Shown: positions 1-8,564 of the stretch, in pieces
Position numbering within the stretch: position 1 is the stretch's first letter
Layout: each line of letters begins with the position of its first letter
Source: Arthrobacter sp. M4
Lineage (GTDB): Bacteria > Actinomycetota > Actinomycetes > Actinomycetales > Micrococcaceae
Length of the DNA: 64,000 nt
NCBI RefSeq assembly: GCF_020251205.1
Contig: NZ_JAIWYX010000012.1
Span: forward strand, 29,629 to 93,628
Reading direction: 5' to 3'
The notes under the pieces: generated by a model
What the model saw: only the letters and a program-made list of their open reading frames with translations
Told to the model about the DNA's origin: nothing
Databases searched by the model: none
Position numbers and translations under genes: made by a program

Positions 1-444
1 TTCGCCGCATCGGACCCTACTGGAGCCCAGGTGGGATTCTGGCAGGCCGGTAACCACCATGGAGCTGGGCTGGTCAACGAGCCCGGAACGCTGGTGTGGA
101 ACGAGCTTCAGACCAACGATGTGCCCAAGGCCGTCGCGTTCTACGAGGCTGTCACCGGTTGTGGCTCCGAGACTGCTCCGGCGGGCGACCTGCAGGAATA
201 CACCAGGCTCCTGGTGGACGGCCAGGCGGTGGCGGGCGTGATGCGCCTCCCAACGTCCGGGGTGCCGCCGTACTGGATGCCTTACTTCAACGTCGACGAC
301 GTAGACACCACGGTGGCCAAGGCGCAGGACCTCGGCGGACGGGTCTATGCTCCGGCCTTCGACGTACCCGGGGTTGGACGCATGGCGGTGCTCGCGGACG
401 CAACAGGCGCTGCCTTCAGCGTGATGCACGCAGAAACGGCTTAG
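1..444 (+). CDS. VOC (glyoxalase-fold) family protein, 5' truncated by window edge
   Basis: The reading frame is open from base 1, so the gene starts outside the window. The first residues (DPTGAQVGFWQAG) look like the closing beta-strand of one VOC domain. They are followed by a linker and a complete second VOC domain (about 115 residues, from GTLVWNEL to FSVMHAE). Two tandem VOC domains of this kind occur in actinobacterial proteins of about 260 residues that resemble the mycobacterial CFP30B type. Substrate and reaction are unknown. An internal GTG at 31 could be mistaken for a start but would cut into the first domain. The gene ends just before a strong bidirectional terminator and converges with purM. 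Confidence 0.85.
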   Translation, partial: FAASDPTGAQVGFWQAGNHHGAGLVNEPGTLVWNELQTNDVPKAVAFYEAVTGCGSETAPAGDLQEYTRLLVDGQAVAGVMRLPTSGVPPYWMPYFNVDDVDTTVAKAQDLGGRVYAPAFDVPGVGRMAVLADATGAAFSVMHAETA

Positions 445-458
445 GGTCCGGACACAAA

Positions 459-500
459 ACAGCCCGGTACCGCGCGATGCTTCGCGTGGTACCGGGCTGT
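459..500. terminator. Bidirectional hairpin terminator between VOC gene and purM
   Basis: A stem of 19 base pairs (arms 459-477 and 482-500, one G-T wobble) with a four-base loop TGCT lies between the convergent VOC gene and purM. A-rich sequence on the left and T-rich sequence on the right fit use in both directions. Confidence 0.85.
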
Positions 501-520
501 CCTGTTAGTGGCGGTACTAC

Positions 521-1663
521 TTAGGCGTAGGCGTTGACCAAACGGACCGCGCCGCCGTCGACGCCCTTTGCGCCCTGGACGTAGTCCGGGCCTGTCTTGT
601 CGATCGAGTCGGAGTCGGCCTGAACGGCGCCCATGATCCAGGACGGCAGTCCGCGCTCGTTGAGGCGCGCCACGGCCGCGTCTGCGGCTTCGTGAGAGAC
701 GATGGCCACCATGCCGACGCCGAGGTTGAGCGTGCGCTCCAGATCGGCCAGCGGCACGTTGCCCAGCTCGGACACCAGCTTGAAGATTGCAGGCAGTTCC
801 CACGTGGCACGGTCCACAGTGGCCACGAGGCCCTGCGGCAGGACGCGTGCCAGGTTGGCAGCAAGGCCGCCGCCGGTAACGTGGCTGAAGCCGTGCACGG
901 CTGCGCCTGCGGTGACCGGGAAGGTGCGCGCAAGGTCCAGGCAGTCGGCGGCGTACACGCGGGTGGGCTCCAGAAGCTCCTCGCCCAGCGTGCGGCCAAG
1001 CTCGGTGACCTGGCGGTCCAGGGCCCAACCGGCGTGGTTGATCACACGGCGGACCAGCGAGTAGCCGTTGGAATGCAGGCCGGATGAGGCCATGCCGATC
1101 ACTACGTCTCCCGCGCGGACCCGGTCCGGGCCGAGCAGTGCGTCGGCTTCCACCACGCCGGTCGCGGCACCTGCGACGTCGTATTCGTGCTCGCCCAGCA
1201 GGCCCGGGTGTTCCGCGGTTTCGCCGCCCACCAGCGCGGTTCCGGCCACGGAGCATGCTGCCGCGATGCCGCGGACGATGTCCGCGATGCGCTCGGGAAC
1301 CACCTTGCCGCACGCGATGTAGTCAGTCATGTAGAGAGGCTCGGCCCCCACCACCACGATGTCGTCCACAACCATGCCCACCAGGTCGAAACCAATGGTG
1401 TCGTGGATGTCCATGGCCTGGGCGATGGCCACCTTGGTACCTACGCCGTCCGTGGAGGTGGCCAGCAGCGGCTTCTTGTAGCTGAGGAGCTGGGATACAT
1501 CGAACAGCCCCGCAAAACCCCCGACGCCGCCAATCACCGAAGCGTTGTGCGTCGCCTTGACGGCGTCCTTCATGAGTTCGACGGCGCGGTCGCCCGCTTC
1601 AACGTCGACGCCGGCCGACGCGTACGTGATTCCGGCGCTGTTCTCGGGGGTAGCGGAGGTCAT
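521..1663 (-). CDS. purM: Phosphoribosylformylglycinamidine cyclo-ligase
   Basis: This 380-residue protein is AIR synthetase, the ATP-dependent ring closure of FGAM to AIR in de novo purine synthesis, in the cytosol. Family landmarks are visible: DGVGTKVAIAQAM near residue 75, GGETAEHPG near 147, ASSGLHSNGYS near 193 and HVTGGGLAANL near 280. Length fits the family. The ATG overlaps the purF stop in an ATGA arrangement (4 bases), so translation is probably coupled, and purF-purM form one operon. Transcription ends at the hairpin at 459-500. Nothing about the sequence looks unusual. Confidence 0.97.
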   Translation of the reverse strand: MTSATPENSAGITYASAGVDVEAGDRAVELMKDAVKATHNASVIGGVGGFAGLFDVSQLLSYKKPLLATSTDGVGTKVAIAQAMDIHDTIGFDLVGMVVDDIVVVGAEPLYMTDYIACGKVVPERIADIVRGIAAACSVAGTALVGGETAEHPGLLGEHEYDVAGAATGVVEADALLGPDRVRAGDVVIGMASSGLHSNGYSLVRRVINHAGWALDRQVTELGRTLGEELLEPTRVYAADCLDLARTFPVTAGAAVHGFSHVTGGGLAANLARVLPQGLVATVDRATWELPAIFKLVSELGNVPLADLERTLNLGVGMVAIVSHEAADAAVARLNERGLPSWIMGAVQADSDSIDKTGPDYVQGAKGVDGGAVRLVNAYA

Positions 1664-3267
1664 ACGGACTCTTTCTTGTCGGCGTCGGTCAGCAGGTTTT
1701 CGAACTCGGCATCGGGTCCCGGGTCGCAGCCAGTGGCGCCGGGCTTGTCTGCCGGATCTGTCTGGTCCGCAGCGGAAACCGGCGGAACGGGCAAGTTGCC
1801 AAGATCGGTCCGTTCCAGCAGGTTCTTGCCCAGCTTGTCCGCGCTCGGAAGTTCAATGGGGTACCTGCCGGTGAAGCAGGCAGTGCACAGGCGTTCACGG
1901 GGCTGTTGGGTTGCCGCGATCATGCCGTCCTCAGAGATGTAGGCCAAGGAATCGGCGCCGATGGCCTGTGAGATCTCATCGATGGTGGCACCGTTGGCGA
2001 TCAGCTCCGCGCGGGAAGCGAAGTCGATGCCGTAGAAGCATGGCCACTGGACCGGCGGGGAGGAGATCTTGACGTGGACTGCCTTGGCGCCGGCCTCGCG
2101 CAGCATCCGGACGATGGCCCGCTGTGTGTTGCCGCGGACAATCGAGTCGTCCACCACCACAACCCGCTTGCCGCGGATCACGGATTCCAAGGCGTTCAGT
2201 TTGAGGCGGATACCTAGCTGGCGCAGCGTCTGCGAGGGCTGGATGAACGTGCGGCCCACATAGGCGTTCTTGACGAAACCGTGGGCAAAGGGAATCCCGG
2301 AGGCTTCGGCATAGCCGACGGCGGCAGGGGTGCCGGACTCGGGAACGGGGATGACGATGTCTGCTTCGTGGGTGTTCTCGCGGGCGAGCTGACGGCCCAT
2401 TTCCACGCGGGACTCGTACACCGAGCGGCCAGCGATCGCTGCGTCCGGACGGGCGAGGTAAACGTACTCGAAAACGCAGCCGGCCGGCGTGGCGTCCGCG
2501 AAGCGCTGGGAACGGACACCGTTCTCATCGATGGCGATGAATTCGCCGGGTTCGATTTCGCGGATGAAGCTGGCACCCACGGTGGCTAGGCCTGCCTGCT
2601 CGGAAGCGACCACCCAGCCGCGCTCCAGTCGGCCAAGGCAGAGGGGACGGATGCCGTAGGTGTCCCGGGCCGCGTACAGCGTGCCTTCATCCATAAAGAC
2701 GAAACAGAAACCGCCGCGGATCTTGGGGAGCAGGTCCATGGCGGTCTCTTCGAGGGACTTGCCCGGCTCGCCCTCCAGAAGGGCCGTGACCAGGGCGGTG
2801 TCCGAAGTGTTGCCCTGCTTCATCTCACCGCTGAGGTTGCCGCCGTTCCTGGCAAGGATCATTTCCTTGAGTTCGGCAGTGTTGGTGAGGTTGCCGTTGT
2901 GGGCCAGGGCCACCGTTCCGGTGGCGGTGGCGCCGAGCGTCGGCTGGGCATTCGCCCAGTGGCTGGCACCTGTGGTGGAGTAGCGGCAATGTCCAACGGC
3001 CAGGTGCCCGGTGAGGGTGTTGAGGGTGGCCTCGTCGAAGACCTGGGACACCAGGCCCATGTCCTTATAGACATTGATGCGCTTGCCGTCGCTGGTTGCG
3101 ATGCCGGCTGACTCCTGGCCGCGGTGCTGCAGCGCGTAGAGTCCGTAGTAGGTGAGTTTTGCTACTTCTTCACCCGGAGCCCAGACACCGAAGACGCCAC
3201 AGGCATCCTTAGGTCCTTTTTCGCCGGGGAGAAGATCATGAGAAAGTTGTCCGTCGCCACGTAACAC
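1660..3267 (-). CDS. purF: Amidophosphoribosyltransferase
   Basis: PurF makes phosphoribosylamine from PRPP and glutamine, the first committed step of purine synthesis. The protein has 535 residues. An N-terminal Ntn glutaminase domain begins at Cys23 (CGVFGVWAPG), which should become the nucleophile after removal of a 22-residue propeptide. RGQESAGIA, GHCRYSTTG and HNGNLTN follow. The C-terminal phosphoribosyltransferase domain has the PRPP loop VVVVDDSIVRGN. The start is a GTG giving MLRGDGQLSHDLLPGEKG, a typical actinobacterial PurF N-terminus. A Pro/Asp-rich tail of about 40 residues extends beyond the catalytic domain. Confidence 0.97.
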   Translation of the reverse strand: MLRGDGQLSHDLLPGEKGPKDACGVFGVWAPGEEVAKLTYYGLYALQHRGQESAGIATSDGKRINVYKDMGLVSQVFDEATLNTLTGHLAVGHCRYSTTGASHWANAQPTLGATATGTVALAHNGNLTNTAELKEMILARNGGNLSGEMKQGNTSDTALVTALLEGEPGKSLEETAMDLLPKIRGGFCFVFMDEGTLYAARDTYGIRPLCLGRLERGWVVASEQAGLATVGASFIREIEPGEFIAIDENGVRSQRFADATPAGCVFEYVYLARPDAAIAGRSVYESRVEMGRQLARENTHEADIVIPVPESGTPAAVGYAEASGIPFAHGFVKNAYVGRTFIQPSQTLRQLGIRLKLNALESVIRGKRVVVVDDSIVRGNTQRAIVRMLREAGAKAVHVKISSPPVQWPCFYGIDFASRAELIANGATIDEISQAIGADSLAYISEDGMIAATQQPRERLCTACFTGRYPIELPSADKLGKNLLERTDLGNLPVPPVSAADQTDPADKPGATGCDPGPDAEFENLLTDADKKESV

Positions 3268-3320
3268 TGATCGATTATCTCATGATGTCGACGTGGTATT
3301 GATCAGGGCGCTTATGTGAC

Positions 3321-3665
3321 TCAGTCGTCCGAATCGTGTGGTTCCTCATCCGGAACTTCTTCAACAACGGCCCGCTCGGCGCGGCGCACGCTGACGCGGT
3401 CCAGGATGAGGGCTGCCACGGAACCGAGGATCACGCCGGCCGCCGCGAAACCTACGGTGAAGAAACCGAAGACGGCGCTTCTTTCGAAGGAAGGATCTCC
3501 CGGCAGTCCGTAGGCAACGAAGGCCGCGAGGATGATGCCGATGATGCCGCCGAGGATCATAAATGGCACGAACCTCGGTGCGCGCCGCACTACGACGTCG
3601 CGCCGTTCGGCGCCGGAGGTGCTGCTGTCGCTCGGAGTGGGGGTGTTCGGATCCTCTAAAGCCAT
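3321..3665 (-). CDS. Small membrane protein with two transmembrane segments
   Basis: The 114-residue protein has a hydrophilic Ser/Thr/Pro-rich N-terminus, two hydrophobic helices (about residues 34-53 and 64-87) separated by a short loop (GLPGDPSFERS), and an acidic C-terminal tail ending in DEEPHDSDD. I recognise no enzyme family. Similar small proteins are common near purF in Arthrobacter-type genomes. It is on the same strand as purF with 53 bases between them, so it may be co-transcribed. Function unknown. Confidence 0.75.
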   Translation of the reverse strand: MALEDPNTPTPSDSSTSGAERRDVVVRRAPRFVPFMILGGIIGIILAAFVAYGLPGDPSFERSAVFGFFTVGFAAAGVILGSVAALILDRVSVRRAERAVVEEVPDEEPHDSDD

Positions 3666-3695
3666 GGATTCAAGCCTACTGCCCGGAGCCGGATG

Positions 3696-4424
3696 CTAAG
3701 ACTCCCGCGGGGCCGCGGTTGGGCGGGGCTCGCCTGGCTCCAATTGCTTGTCGGCTTCCACCGGCAAGCCGGCCTCTTTCCACTCGGGATAGCCGTCTTC
3801 GAGGCGGACTGCCTCGATGCCATGCCGGCTGAGCGTCCGCACTGCGTCCAGGGCGTACACGCAGTAGGGACCCCGGCAGTATGCCACCACAGTTCGGTCG
3901 TTGGGGAGTTGATCCAGCCTCTTGTCCAACTCCTTGACGGGAAGCGAGATGGCACCCGGGATGTGACCGGACGCGTATTCCTGTTGTGGGCGAACATCAA
4001 TGACGGTCACGTCACCGGATTGCAGGCGTTGCCGCAGCTCGCTTCGCGTCACTGACTGAAGCGCGGAGCGATCGCCCAAATAGGAGGCTGCGAGGTCATC
4101 GAGTTGTGCCACGTGGTCTTGCGCCACGGAACGAATCGCGGCCCAGAGCCGGTAGACGGAAGGTCCGCTGAGGGAGTAGTAGATCCGGGTGCCATCCCGC
4201 CGGGTGGATACGAGTCCGGCTCTCAGGAGCAGCTGTAGGTGCTGGGACGTGTTGGCGACGGTCTGGCTGATTTCGCGGGAAATCTCTTCCACCGGGCGTT
4301 CACCCTGGGCCAGGATGTCCACGATTTCGGCCCGTCGTCCGCTGCTGAGTGCCTTGGCCACGCTTCCAAAAGCGTCAAAGAGTTCCGTTTTTGCGTGGCG
4401 CCCATCCATCTGCTTGCCCACCAT
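3696..4424 (-). CDS. ArsR-family regulator fused to a rhodanese domain
   Basis: The 242-residue protein has an ArsR/SmtB-type winged helix (about residues 10-100; VANTSQHLQLLLRAGLV is the recognition region) followed by a rhodanese domain (about 125-225). The rhodanese active-site loop is intact (YCRGPYC, with the first Cys as the expected sulfur carrier). Such fusions are known as redox- or sulfur-responsive repressors; the exact signal cannot be read from sequence. The upstream region carries two copies of a 16-base palindrome, which suggests autoregulation. The protein ends in a disordered Pro/Glu tail. Confidence 0.9.
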   Translation of the reverse strand: MVGKQMDGRHAKTELFDAFGSVAKALSSGRRAEIVDILAQGERPVEEISREISQTVANTSQHLQLLLRAGLVSTRRDGTRIYYSLSGPSVYRLWAAIRSVAQDHVAQLDDLAASYLGDRSALQSVTRSELRQRLQSGDVTVIDVRPQQEYASGHIPGAISLPVKELDKRLDQLPNDRTVVAYCRGPYCVYALDAVRTLSRHGIEAVRLEDGYPEWKEAGLPVEADKQLEPGEPRPTAAPRES

Positions 4425-4445
4425 ATCTGCTCCACCTACCCTTGT

Positions 4446-4503
4446 TCAAGTAAGTACTTGAGAATGTAACCCACGCGGTCTGACTATTCAATTATCTACT
4501 TGA
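4446..4503. promoter_or_regulatory. Twin palindromic operators for the ArsR-rhodanese gene
   Basis: Two copies of a 16-base dyad lie upstream of the regulator: TCAAGTAAGTACTTGA at 4446-4461 (7-bp arms, 2-bp centre) and TCAATTATCTACTTGA at 4488-4503 (one mismatch in the left arm). Their centres are 42 bp apart, four helical turns, so two dimers would sit on the same face of the DNA. Binding by the adjacent ArsR protein is an inference. Confidence 0.75.
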
Positions 4504-4555
4504 ATATGGCTGGATGCACGGAAGCGATGGGCGTGGCGGCGTGAACCGAACGGGC

Positions 4556-4897
4556 TCAGGAGCCTCGGTAAGTCGAGAAAGCGAACGGGCTCAGGAGCAG
4601 GGGCACGTGATAGTGCTCGCCGCCGTCGGAGACTGTGAAGTTGAGGTCCACCTGCGGAAAGAACGTCTCTGTGCTGTGCGCCGCATAGTACGCGCCGGTG
4701 GCGAAAGTCAGGCGATAAGTGCCACCCGAGAGCCGCTCCGGCCCGAGGTCCTTGATCCGGCCGTCCGCGTCAGTGGTTCCGCTCGCCACGGACGTCCAGT
4801 TGCCGCCGTCGAGCATAAAAAGCTCGACGGCGACGCCGGCGGCCGGGCGGCCTGAGCCGGTGTCCAGGATGTGGGTGGTTACTTGTGAAACGCTCAT
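4556..4897 (-). CDS. uraH: 5-hydroxyisourate hydrolase
   Basis: The 113-residue protein is a transthyretin-like HIU hydrolase, which opens 5-hydroxyisourate to OHCU in urate breakdown. It has the N-terminal THILDTGSGRPA segment with its conserved histidine, the central DGR(I) turn, and the C-terminal signature YHVPLLLSPFAFSTYRGS. Its ATG overlaps the stop of uraD by four bases, so the two successive enzymes are translationally coupled. Uricase, the preceding step, is not in this window. Confidence 0.95.
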   Translation of the reverse strand: MSVSQVTTHILDTGSGRPAAGVAVELFMLDGGNWTSVASGTTDADGRIKDLGPERLSGGTYRLTFATGAYYAAHSTETFFPQVDLNFTVSDGGEHYHVPLLLSPFAFSTYRGS

Positions 4898-5391
4898 TCG
4901 CTGATCACTCCCTCTAGCCGCAGCACCGCGATTTCCCGTAATTGTTCAGCCACGATGGCGTCTTCCTGGGCAGCTGAGTGTGTCAGCCGTTCGTTGAGGG
5001 CCGCGAGGATGTCCCTGGCGGTGCGTCCGGCGGCACGGATCAGGAAAACCCTGCCGAACTTTTCTTCGTACGCACGGTTGCCGGCGGCAAGTTCGGCAGC
5101 GACGCCGTTGTCCGCGGGGTCGACGCCGGACTGTTCGGAACGGGACATGGCGGCCTCGGTGGTCTTGCCGCTTGGGCGTTCGCCGATGCGTGGGTGGTGG
5201 GCCAGGGCGCCCTCAACCTCTTGAATCGTAAATGGCTGGGCCGCGCCCCGCGCGAATTCGACCAGCTGGGCAACATCGGCAAACGGTCGAGCGTCGGCTA
5301 TGGACTCTACCCAGCGGTCGATATCAAGGCAGGGGCGAAGTACGCCAAGGACGTCCGCCCGATCCACGCTGTTGAATACTGCAAGCTCCAT
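4894..5391 (-). CDS. uraD: OHCU decarboxylase
   Basis: UraD decarboxylates 2-oxo-4-hydroxy-4-carboxy-5-ureidoimidazoline to S-allantoin. I place the start at the ATG beginning MELAVFNSVD, because GAGGAAG stands 8 bases before it; an in-frame ATG ten codons upstream lacks this support. The protein (165 residues) has the conserved HHPRIGE motif with the catalytic histidine, an SxxEQ-type helix (MSRSEQSG) and NRAYEEKFG. It is the first gene of a two-gene operon with uraH. A TTCC-N7-GGAA palindrome about 100 bp upstream resembles one before hyi. Confidence 0.95.
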   Translation of the reverse strand: MELAVFNSVDRADVLGVLRPCLDIDRWVESIADARPFADVAQLVEFARGAAQPFTIQEVEGALAHHPRIGERPSGKTTEAAMSRSEQSGVDPADNGVAAELAAGNRAYEEKFGRVFLIRAAGRTARDILAALNERLTHSAAQEDAIVAEQLREIAVLRLEGVISE

Positions 5392-5490
5392 GCTTGTGTC
5401 TTCCTCGTGAAATGCTGGCATCCATGGTGTCGGCTATATGGAATACGGTGAGGTTTCCTCGAATCCGCGCCAGCACTTTTGGCCAGCAAA

Positions 5491-5505
5491 TTCCATATCA
5501 TGGAA
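5491..5505. promoter_or_regulatory. TTCC-N7-GGAA palindrome upstream of uraD-uraH
   Basis: TTCCATATCATGGAA is an inverted repeat with 6-bp arms, lying 100 bp before the uraD start; a half-site ATATGGAA occurs near 5436. The same 15-base frame occurs before hyi at 19651. I infer a shared repressor, possibly of the IclR type that controls allantoin genes in other bacteria; no such regulator gene is in the window. Confidence 0.5.
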
Positions 5506-5677
5506 CTGTTATTTCAGCATACGTAAATAGTGAATCGAATTGCCACCCTCGGTGTCAAGAGAGTATCCGTGCCGCACGTCATGAGGGCAAATTGACAGGC
5601 GGCGTGCGGTCCAGCTCGGTTAGTATCCAGCATGGTGGGGCCCTGGTGTTGCTTCACAGAGTCTCCCAAGGAGATCG

Positions 5678-8119
5678 ATGCAGGCACAAGCAAGTGGCGC
5701 CCCGGTGCGGGTCGCCGTCGTCATCGCGGCGCTGACCGCCGTCGTCCTTCTGTTGCTGCTGGGCGCTGCACGCCCGGCGTCGGCCGCCGATGCAGCGGCC
5801 TCCGACGCAGACGCCAAGCCGGCTCCCGGGAAGCCGTTCCTCGGGGCCTTCCTTGAATGGGATGAGGACGACGCCGCAGGCTTCGCAGAGCGCCTCCAGG
5901 CCGAGCCGGCTCTCTTCGGCCATGATGTGTCCCTTCCCCTCAAAGAGCAGGAGATGGGCTACCTCCGCGAGTACCTCTCCCAAAGTGCCGCCGCGGGGGC
6001 CCACGCCCTTCTTGCGGTGAAGCCGACCATCGCTCTGGACCGCGTGGACGCCGCGGCTGCCACCGAGTTCGTGGGGCAGTTGGAGAAGGCCGCCCAGGCA
6101 TTCAAAGGCAAGCTGCTCATCAGTTTTGCCCCGGATATGAATTCCAACTGGACACCGTGGGGGCAGCAGCCCGGCACCTATGTGTCCGCATACCGGGCCG
6201 TCGCCCAAGCGTTCAAGGTCAAGTCCAATGCGGCAATGGTGTGGCAGCCCTTCCAAGGCAGGGGCTATCCCTTTGCCGAAGACCCCGCCGCCAGCGCCAA
6301 GAGCCTCGGCTCGCTGGACACCAACCACGACGGCGTCCTGAACGGAGCCGATGACCCTTTCTCGCCCTACTATCCCGGCGATGACGTGGTGGACTGGGTT
6401 GGCATCTCCGCCGACCACGACGACACAGGAGGCGGTGCCGCCGTCAACACAATGCCCGCCCCCGGTGAACTGGAATCCATGCTGACGACCTTCTACGAGT
6501 CCTACGCAGCCAGCCGGAACAAGCCTCTCCTCGTAGAAACCGCCGCCTACTTCAGCCCTTCAGCGGGCGGCGCTGCGGAGCGGGACATCAAGCTTGCCTG
6601 GTGGCAGCAGGCGCTCGACGCCGGCGCTTCCGCGAAGTTTCCGGCGATCGGCGCCATAGTGTGGGATGAGAAAACCAACGTGCGCGACGCCGGCGACGTC
6701 ACCATCGACTGGCGGCTCACCGGCCGCACCGACATCGCAGCGGGAGCGGCCCAGGCCGTCCGCGCTTCCACGCTGGTGACCGGGCCCGTGACGGAGAAGT
6801 CCACCGGATGGGGAGGCTACAGTCCCGGGACGACCCTGACCGGTCCAGCCGCCTGGATCGCGGCCGGTGCGGTCCTGCTTATGGCACTGCTTTTGTGGTT
6901 CCTCCCGTCATGGCTACCCGCGGCACGGGACTGGGCCTACCTGGATCCGTCCGCCAGGGATGCGCGGGTGGACATGCTCCGCGGCATAGCCATTGTGTTT
7001 GTGGTGGTGAACCACGTGGGCATCACCTCGCTGTTCCAACTCTTCACGGAGGAGGCCATCGGCTTTGTGTCCGGGGCCGAGCTGTTTGTGACGCTGTCCG
7101 GGTTGGTGCTCGGAATGGTGTATGGGCCCAAATCCCTGGACAACCTGGGCGACGTGGTGGACAAAACGACCAAGCGCGCGTGGAAGCTGTACGTCACTGC
7201 GCTGGTGGTGGTGGCGGTCGTTTTCCTCATCAGCAAGATTCCCTCAGTCCACGCCGATGTGCTGACGACATTCACCGATCAAGGGACTGGCGGCGCAGGC
7301 AGGGGGGCACAAGGGCGCACGTACGATCTCTACGGCGGGATACAGTCCCTGTTCCAGTTCCCCGTGTCGCCGTCCGTTGTACCGGCAGTGCTGCTCCTCC
7401 AGGTAGGGCCGTGGCAGTTCAACGTCATGGGCCTGTATGTCGTGATGCTGTTGGTCAGTCCCCTGGTCCTGTGGATGCTGACCAAGGGACGGGTGCTGTG
7501 GGTACTTGCCGTTTCCCTGGTGCTGTACGTGTTGGGGACGGTTTTCCGCTTCCGGGTACTGCCCTCGCAATTCGAGGACTCATTCCCGCTGCTCGTCTGG
7601 CAACTGCTGTTTATCGTTGGCCTTGTGGCGGGCTTCCATCGCAGGCAGTTGGTGTCCTGGCTACAGGCACATCGCTGGGTGGTGGCCTGTTGCGCAGCGG
7701 TGACGGCATGTTTTGCCATCCTGTCCTGGGCCAACCCCTACGTCGCCAATGACTTCGATGTGCGGTTGGCCTTTATCCCGGATGCCAGCTACAGGGCCAT
7801 GTACGACCACTTCTTTGGTCGCACCTACTTGTCAGTGGGCCGCCTGCTGAATGTCATCACACTCCTGGTGACGGCATACGTACTGCTCACGGCGTACTGG
7901 AAACCGTTGCGGCGGGCCTTCGGCTGGCTGCTGATTCCGCTGGGCCAGGCCACGCTCTACGTCTTCATCGTGCACGTAGCACTGATTGCGGTGATCTCAA
8001 ACATCCCGCTGCTGCAGGAGGGCAACGTCCTGCTGAACACAGCCATCTATGCCGTGATCGTCGCCCTCCTATGGGTTATGGTCCGGACCAGGTTCCTCTT
8101 CCGGATCATTCCCACCTAG
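5678..8119 (+). CDS. GH26-like domain fused to OpgC-type membrane acyltransferase
   Basis: An 813-residue two-part protein. After a signal or anchor segment (about residues 11-37) comes an extracytoplasmic domain (about 50-365) resembling GH26 glycosidases: FAPDMNSNWTPWG near 150, WQPFQGRGYPF near 189, an EF-like insert (NHDGVLNGADD) and LLVETAAYF near 284. The expected acid/base glutamate of HEMN-type motifs is Asp153 here, while Glu287 could be the nucleophile. A membrane segment follows (about 391-410), then an OpgC acyltransferase domain (LDP..RDARVDMLRGIAIVFVVVNH onward) with about ten helices. It probably transfers acyl groups to an exported glucan and may bind or cleave it. It faces the GT2 synthase operon. 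Confidence 0.85.
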   Translation: MQAQASGAPVRVAVVIAALTAVVLLLLLGAARPASAADAAASDADAKPAPGKPFLGAFLEWDEDDAAGFAERLQAEPALFGHDVSLPLKEQEMGYLREYLSQSAAAGAHALLAVKPTIALDRVDAAAATEFVGQLEKAAQAFKGKLLISFAPDMNSNWTPWGQQPGTYVSAYRAVAQAFKVKSNAAMVWQPFQGRGYPFAEDPAASAKSLGSLDTNHDGVLNGADDPFSPYYPGDDVVDWVGISADHDDTGGGAAVNTMPAPGELESMLTTFYESYAASRNKPLLVETAAYFSPSAGGAAERDIKLAWWQQALDAGASAKFPAIGAIVWDEKTNVRDAGDVTIDWRLTGRTDIAAGAAQAVRASTLVTGPVTEKSTGWGGYSPGTTLTGPAAWIAAGAVLLMALLLWFLPSWLPAARDWAYLDPSARDARVDMLRGIAIVFVVVNHVGITSLFQLFTEEAIGFVSGAELFVTLSGLVLGMVYGPKSLDNLGDVVDKTTKRAWKLYVTALVVVAVVFLISKIPSVHADVLTTFTDQGTGGAGRGAQGRTYDLYGGIQSLFQFPVSPSVVPAVLLLQVGPWQFNVMGLYVVMLLVSPLVLWMLTKGRVLWVLAVSLVLYVLGTVFRFRVLPSQFEDSFPLLVWQLLFIVGLVAGFHRRQLVSWLQAHRWVVACCAAVTACFAILSWANPYVANDFDVRLAFIPDASYRAMYDHFFGRTYLSVGRLLNVITLLVTAYVLLTAYWKPLRRAFGWLLIPLGQATLYVFIVHVALIAVISNIPLLQEGNVLLNTAIYAVIVALLWVMVRTRFLFRIIPT

Positions 8120-8132
8120 GCCGTTCGCGGGG

Positions 8133-8564
8133 TCAGGATTCCGGCCTGGAATCCTTGGACAGGATCCACGTGTTGGTTTCGTCCTGGCGCTCAAAAATTA
8201 GCGTGGTGACCAAGGCTTTGATCAGGGCGAGCCCACGACCGGATTCGGAGTCCTCGTCCGGGAGTTCGGCGTCGTCGTAGGGGACGATCGGCTCAATCGC
8301 GTGGAAGGCGCTGACTTTGGCCTGCAGGCGAGTGGCGCTGACCGTGAGCTCGACGCCAAGTTCCACCGGTTCGTCACCGATCGGACGGCCGTGCTGCACC
8401 ACGTTTGCCGCTGTTTCGATCACCGCTGTAGTGAAGATCATCTGGTCCGTATCCGGAACAAACGCGGCATCGGCCCAGATGGCGTCCAGATGGTTGTGCA
8501 CCGACTCGATCGCCTCGGGGGTGGCCAGGCCGCGGAAGCTGCGCTCAGCGAGGATTTCAGTCAT
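8133..8564 (-). CDS. Anti-sigma-type serine kinase (HATPase, RsbW/SpoIIAB-like)
   Basis: The 143-residue protein has the GHKL ATPase motifs of partner-switching kinases: N-box (ETAANVVQHG, near residue 50) and a G-box (SGRGLALIKAL, near 112). In known systems the kinase phosphorylates a STAS antagonist and otherwise binds a sigma factor. Its start overlaps the STAS gene by 8 bases, so the pair is translationally coupled. No sigma factor gene is adjacent, so the target could be a sigma factor elsewhere or another protein. It is the last gene of the operon that begins with the REC-PP2C phosphatase. Confidence 0.88.
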   Translation of the reverse strand: MTEILAERSFRGLATPEAIESVHNHLDAIWADAAFVPDTDQMIFTTAVIETAANVVQHGRPIGDEPVELGVELTVSATRLQAKVSAFHAIEPIVPYDDAELPDEDSESGRGLALIKALVTTLIFERQDETNTWILSKDSRPES

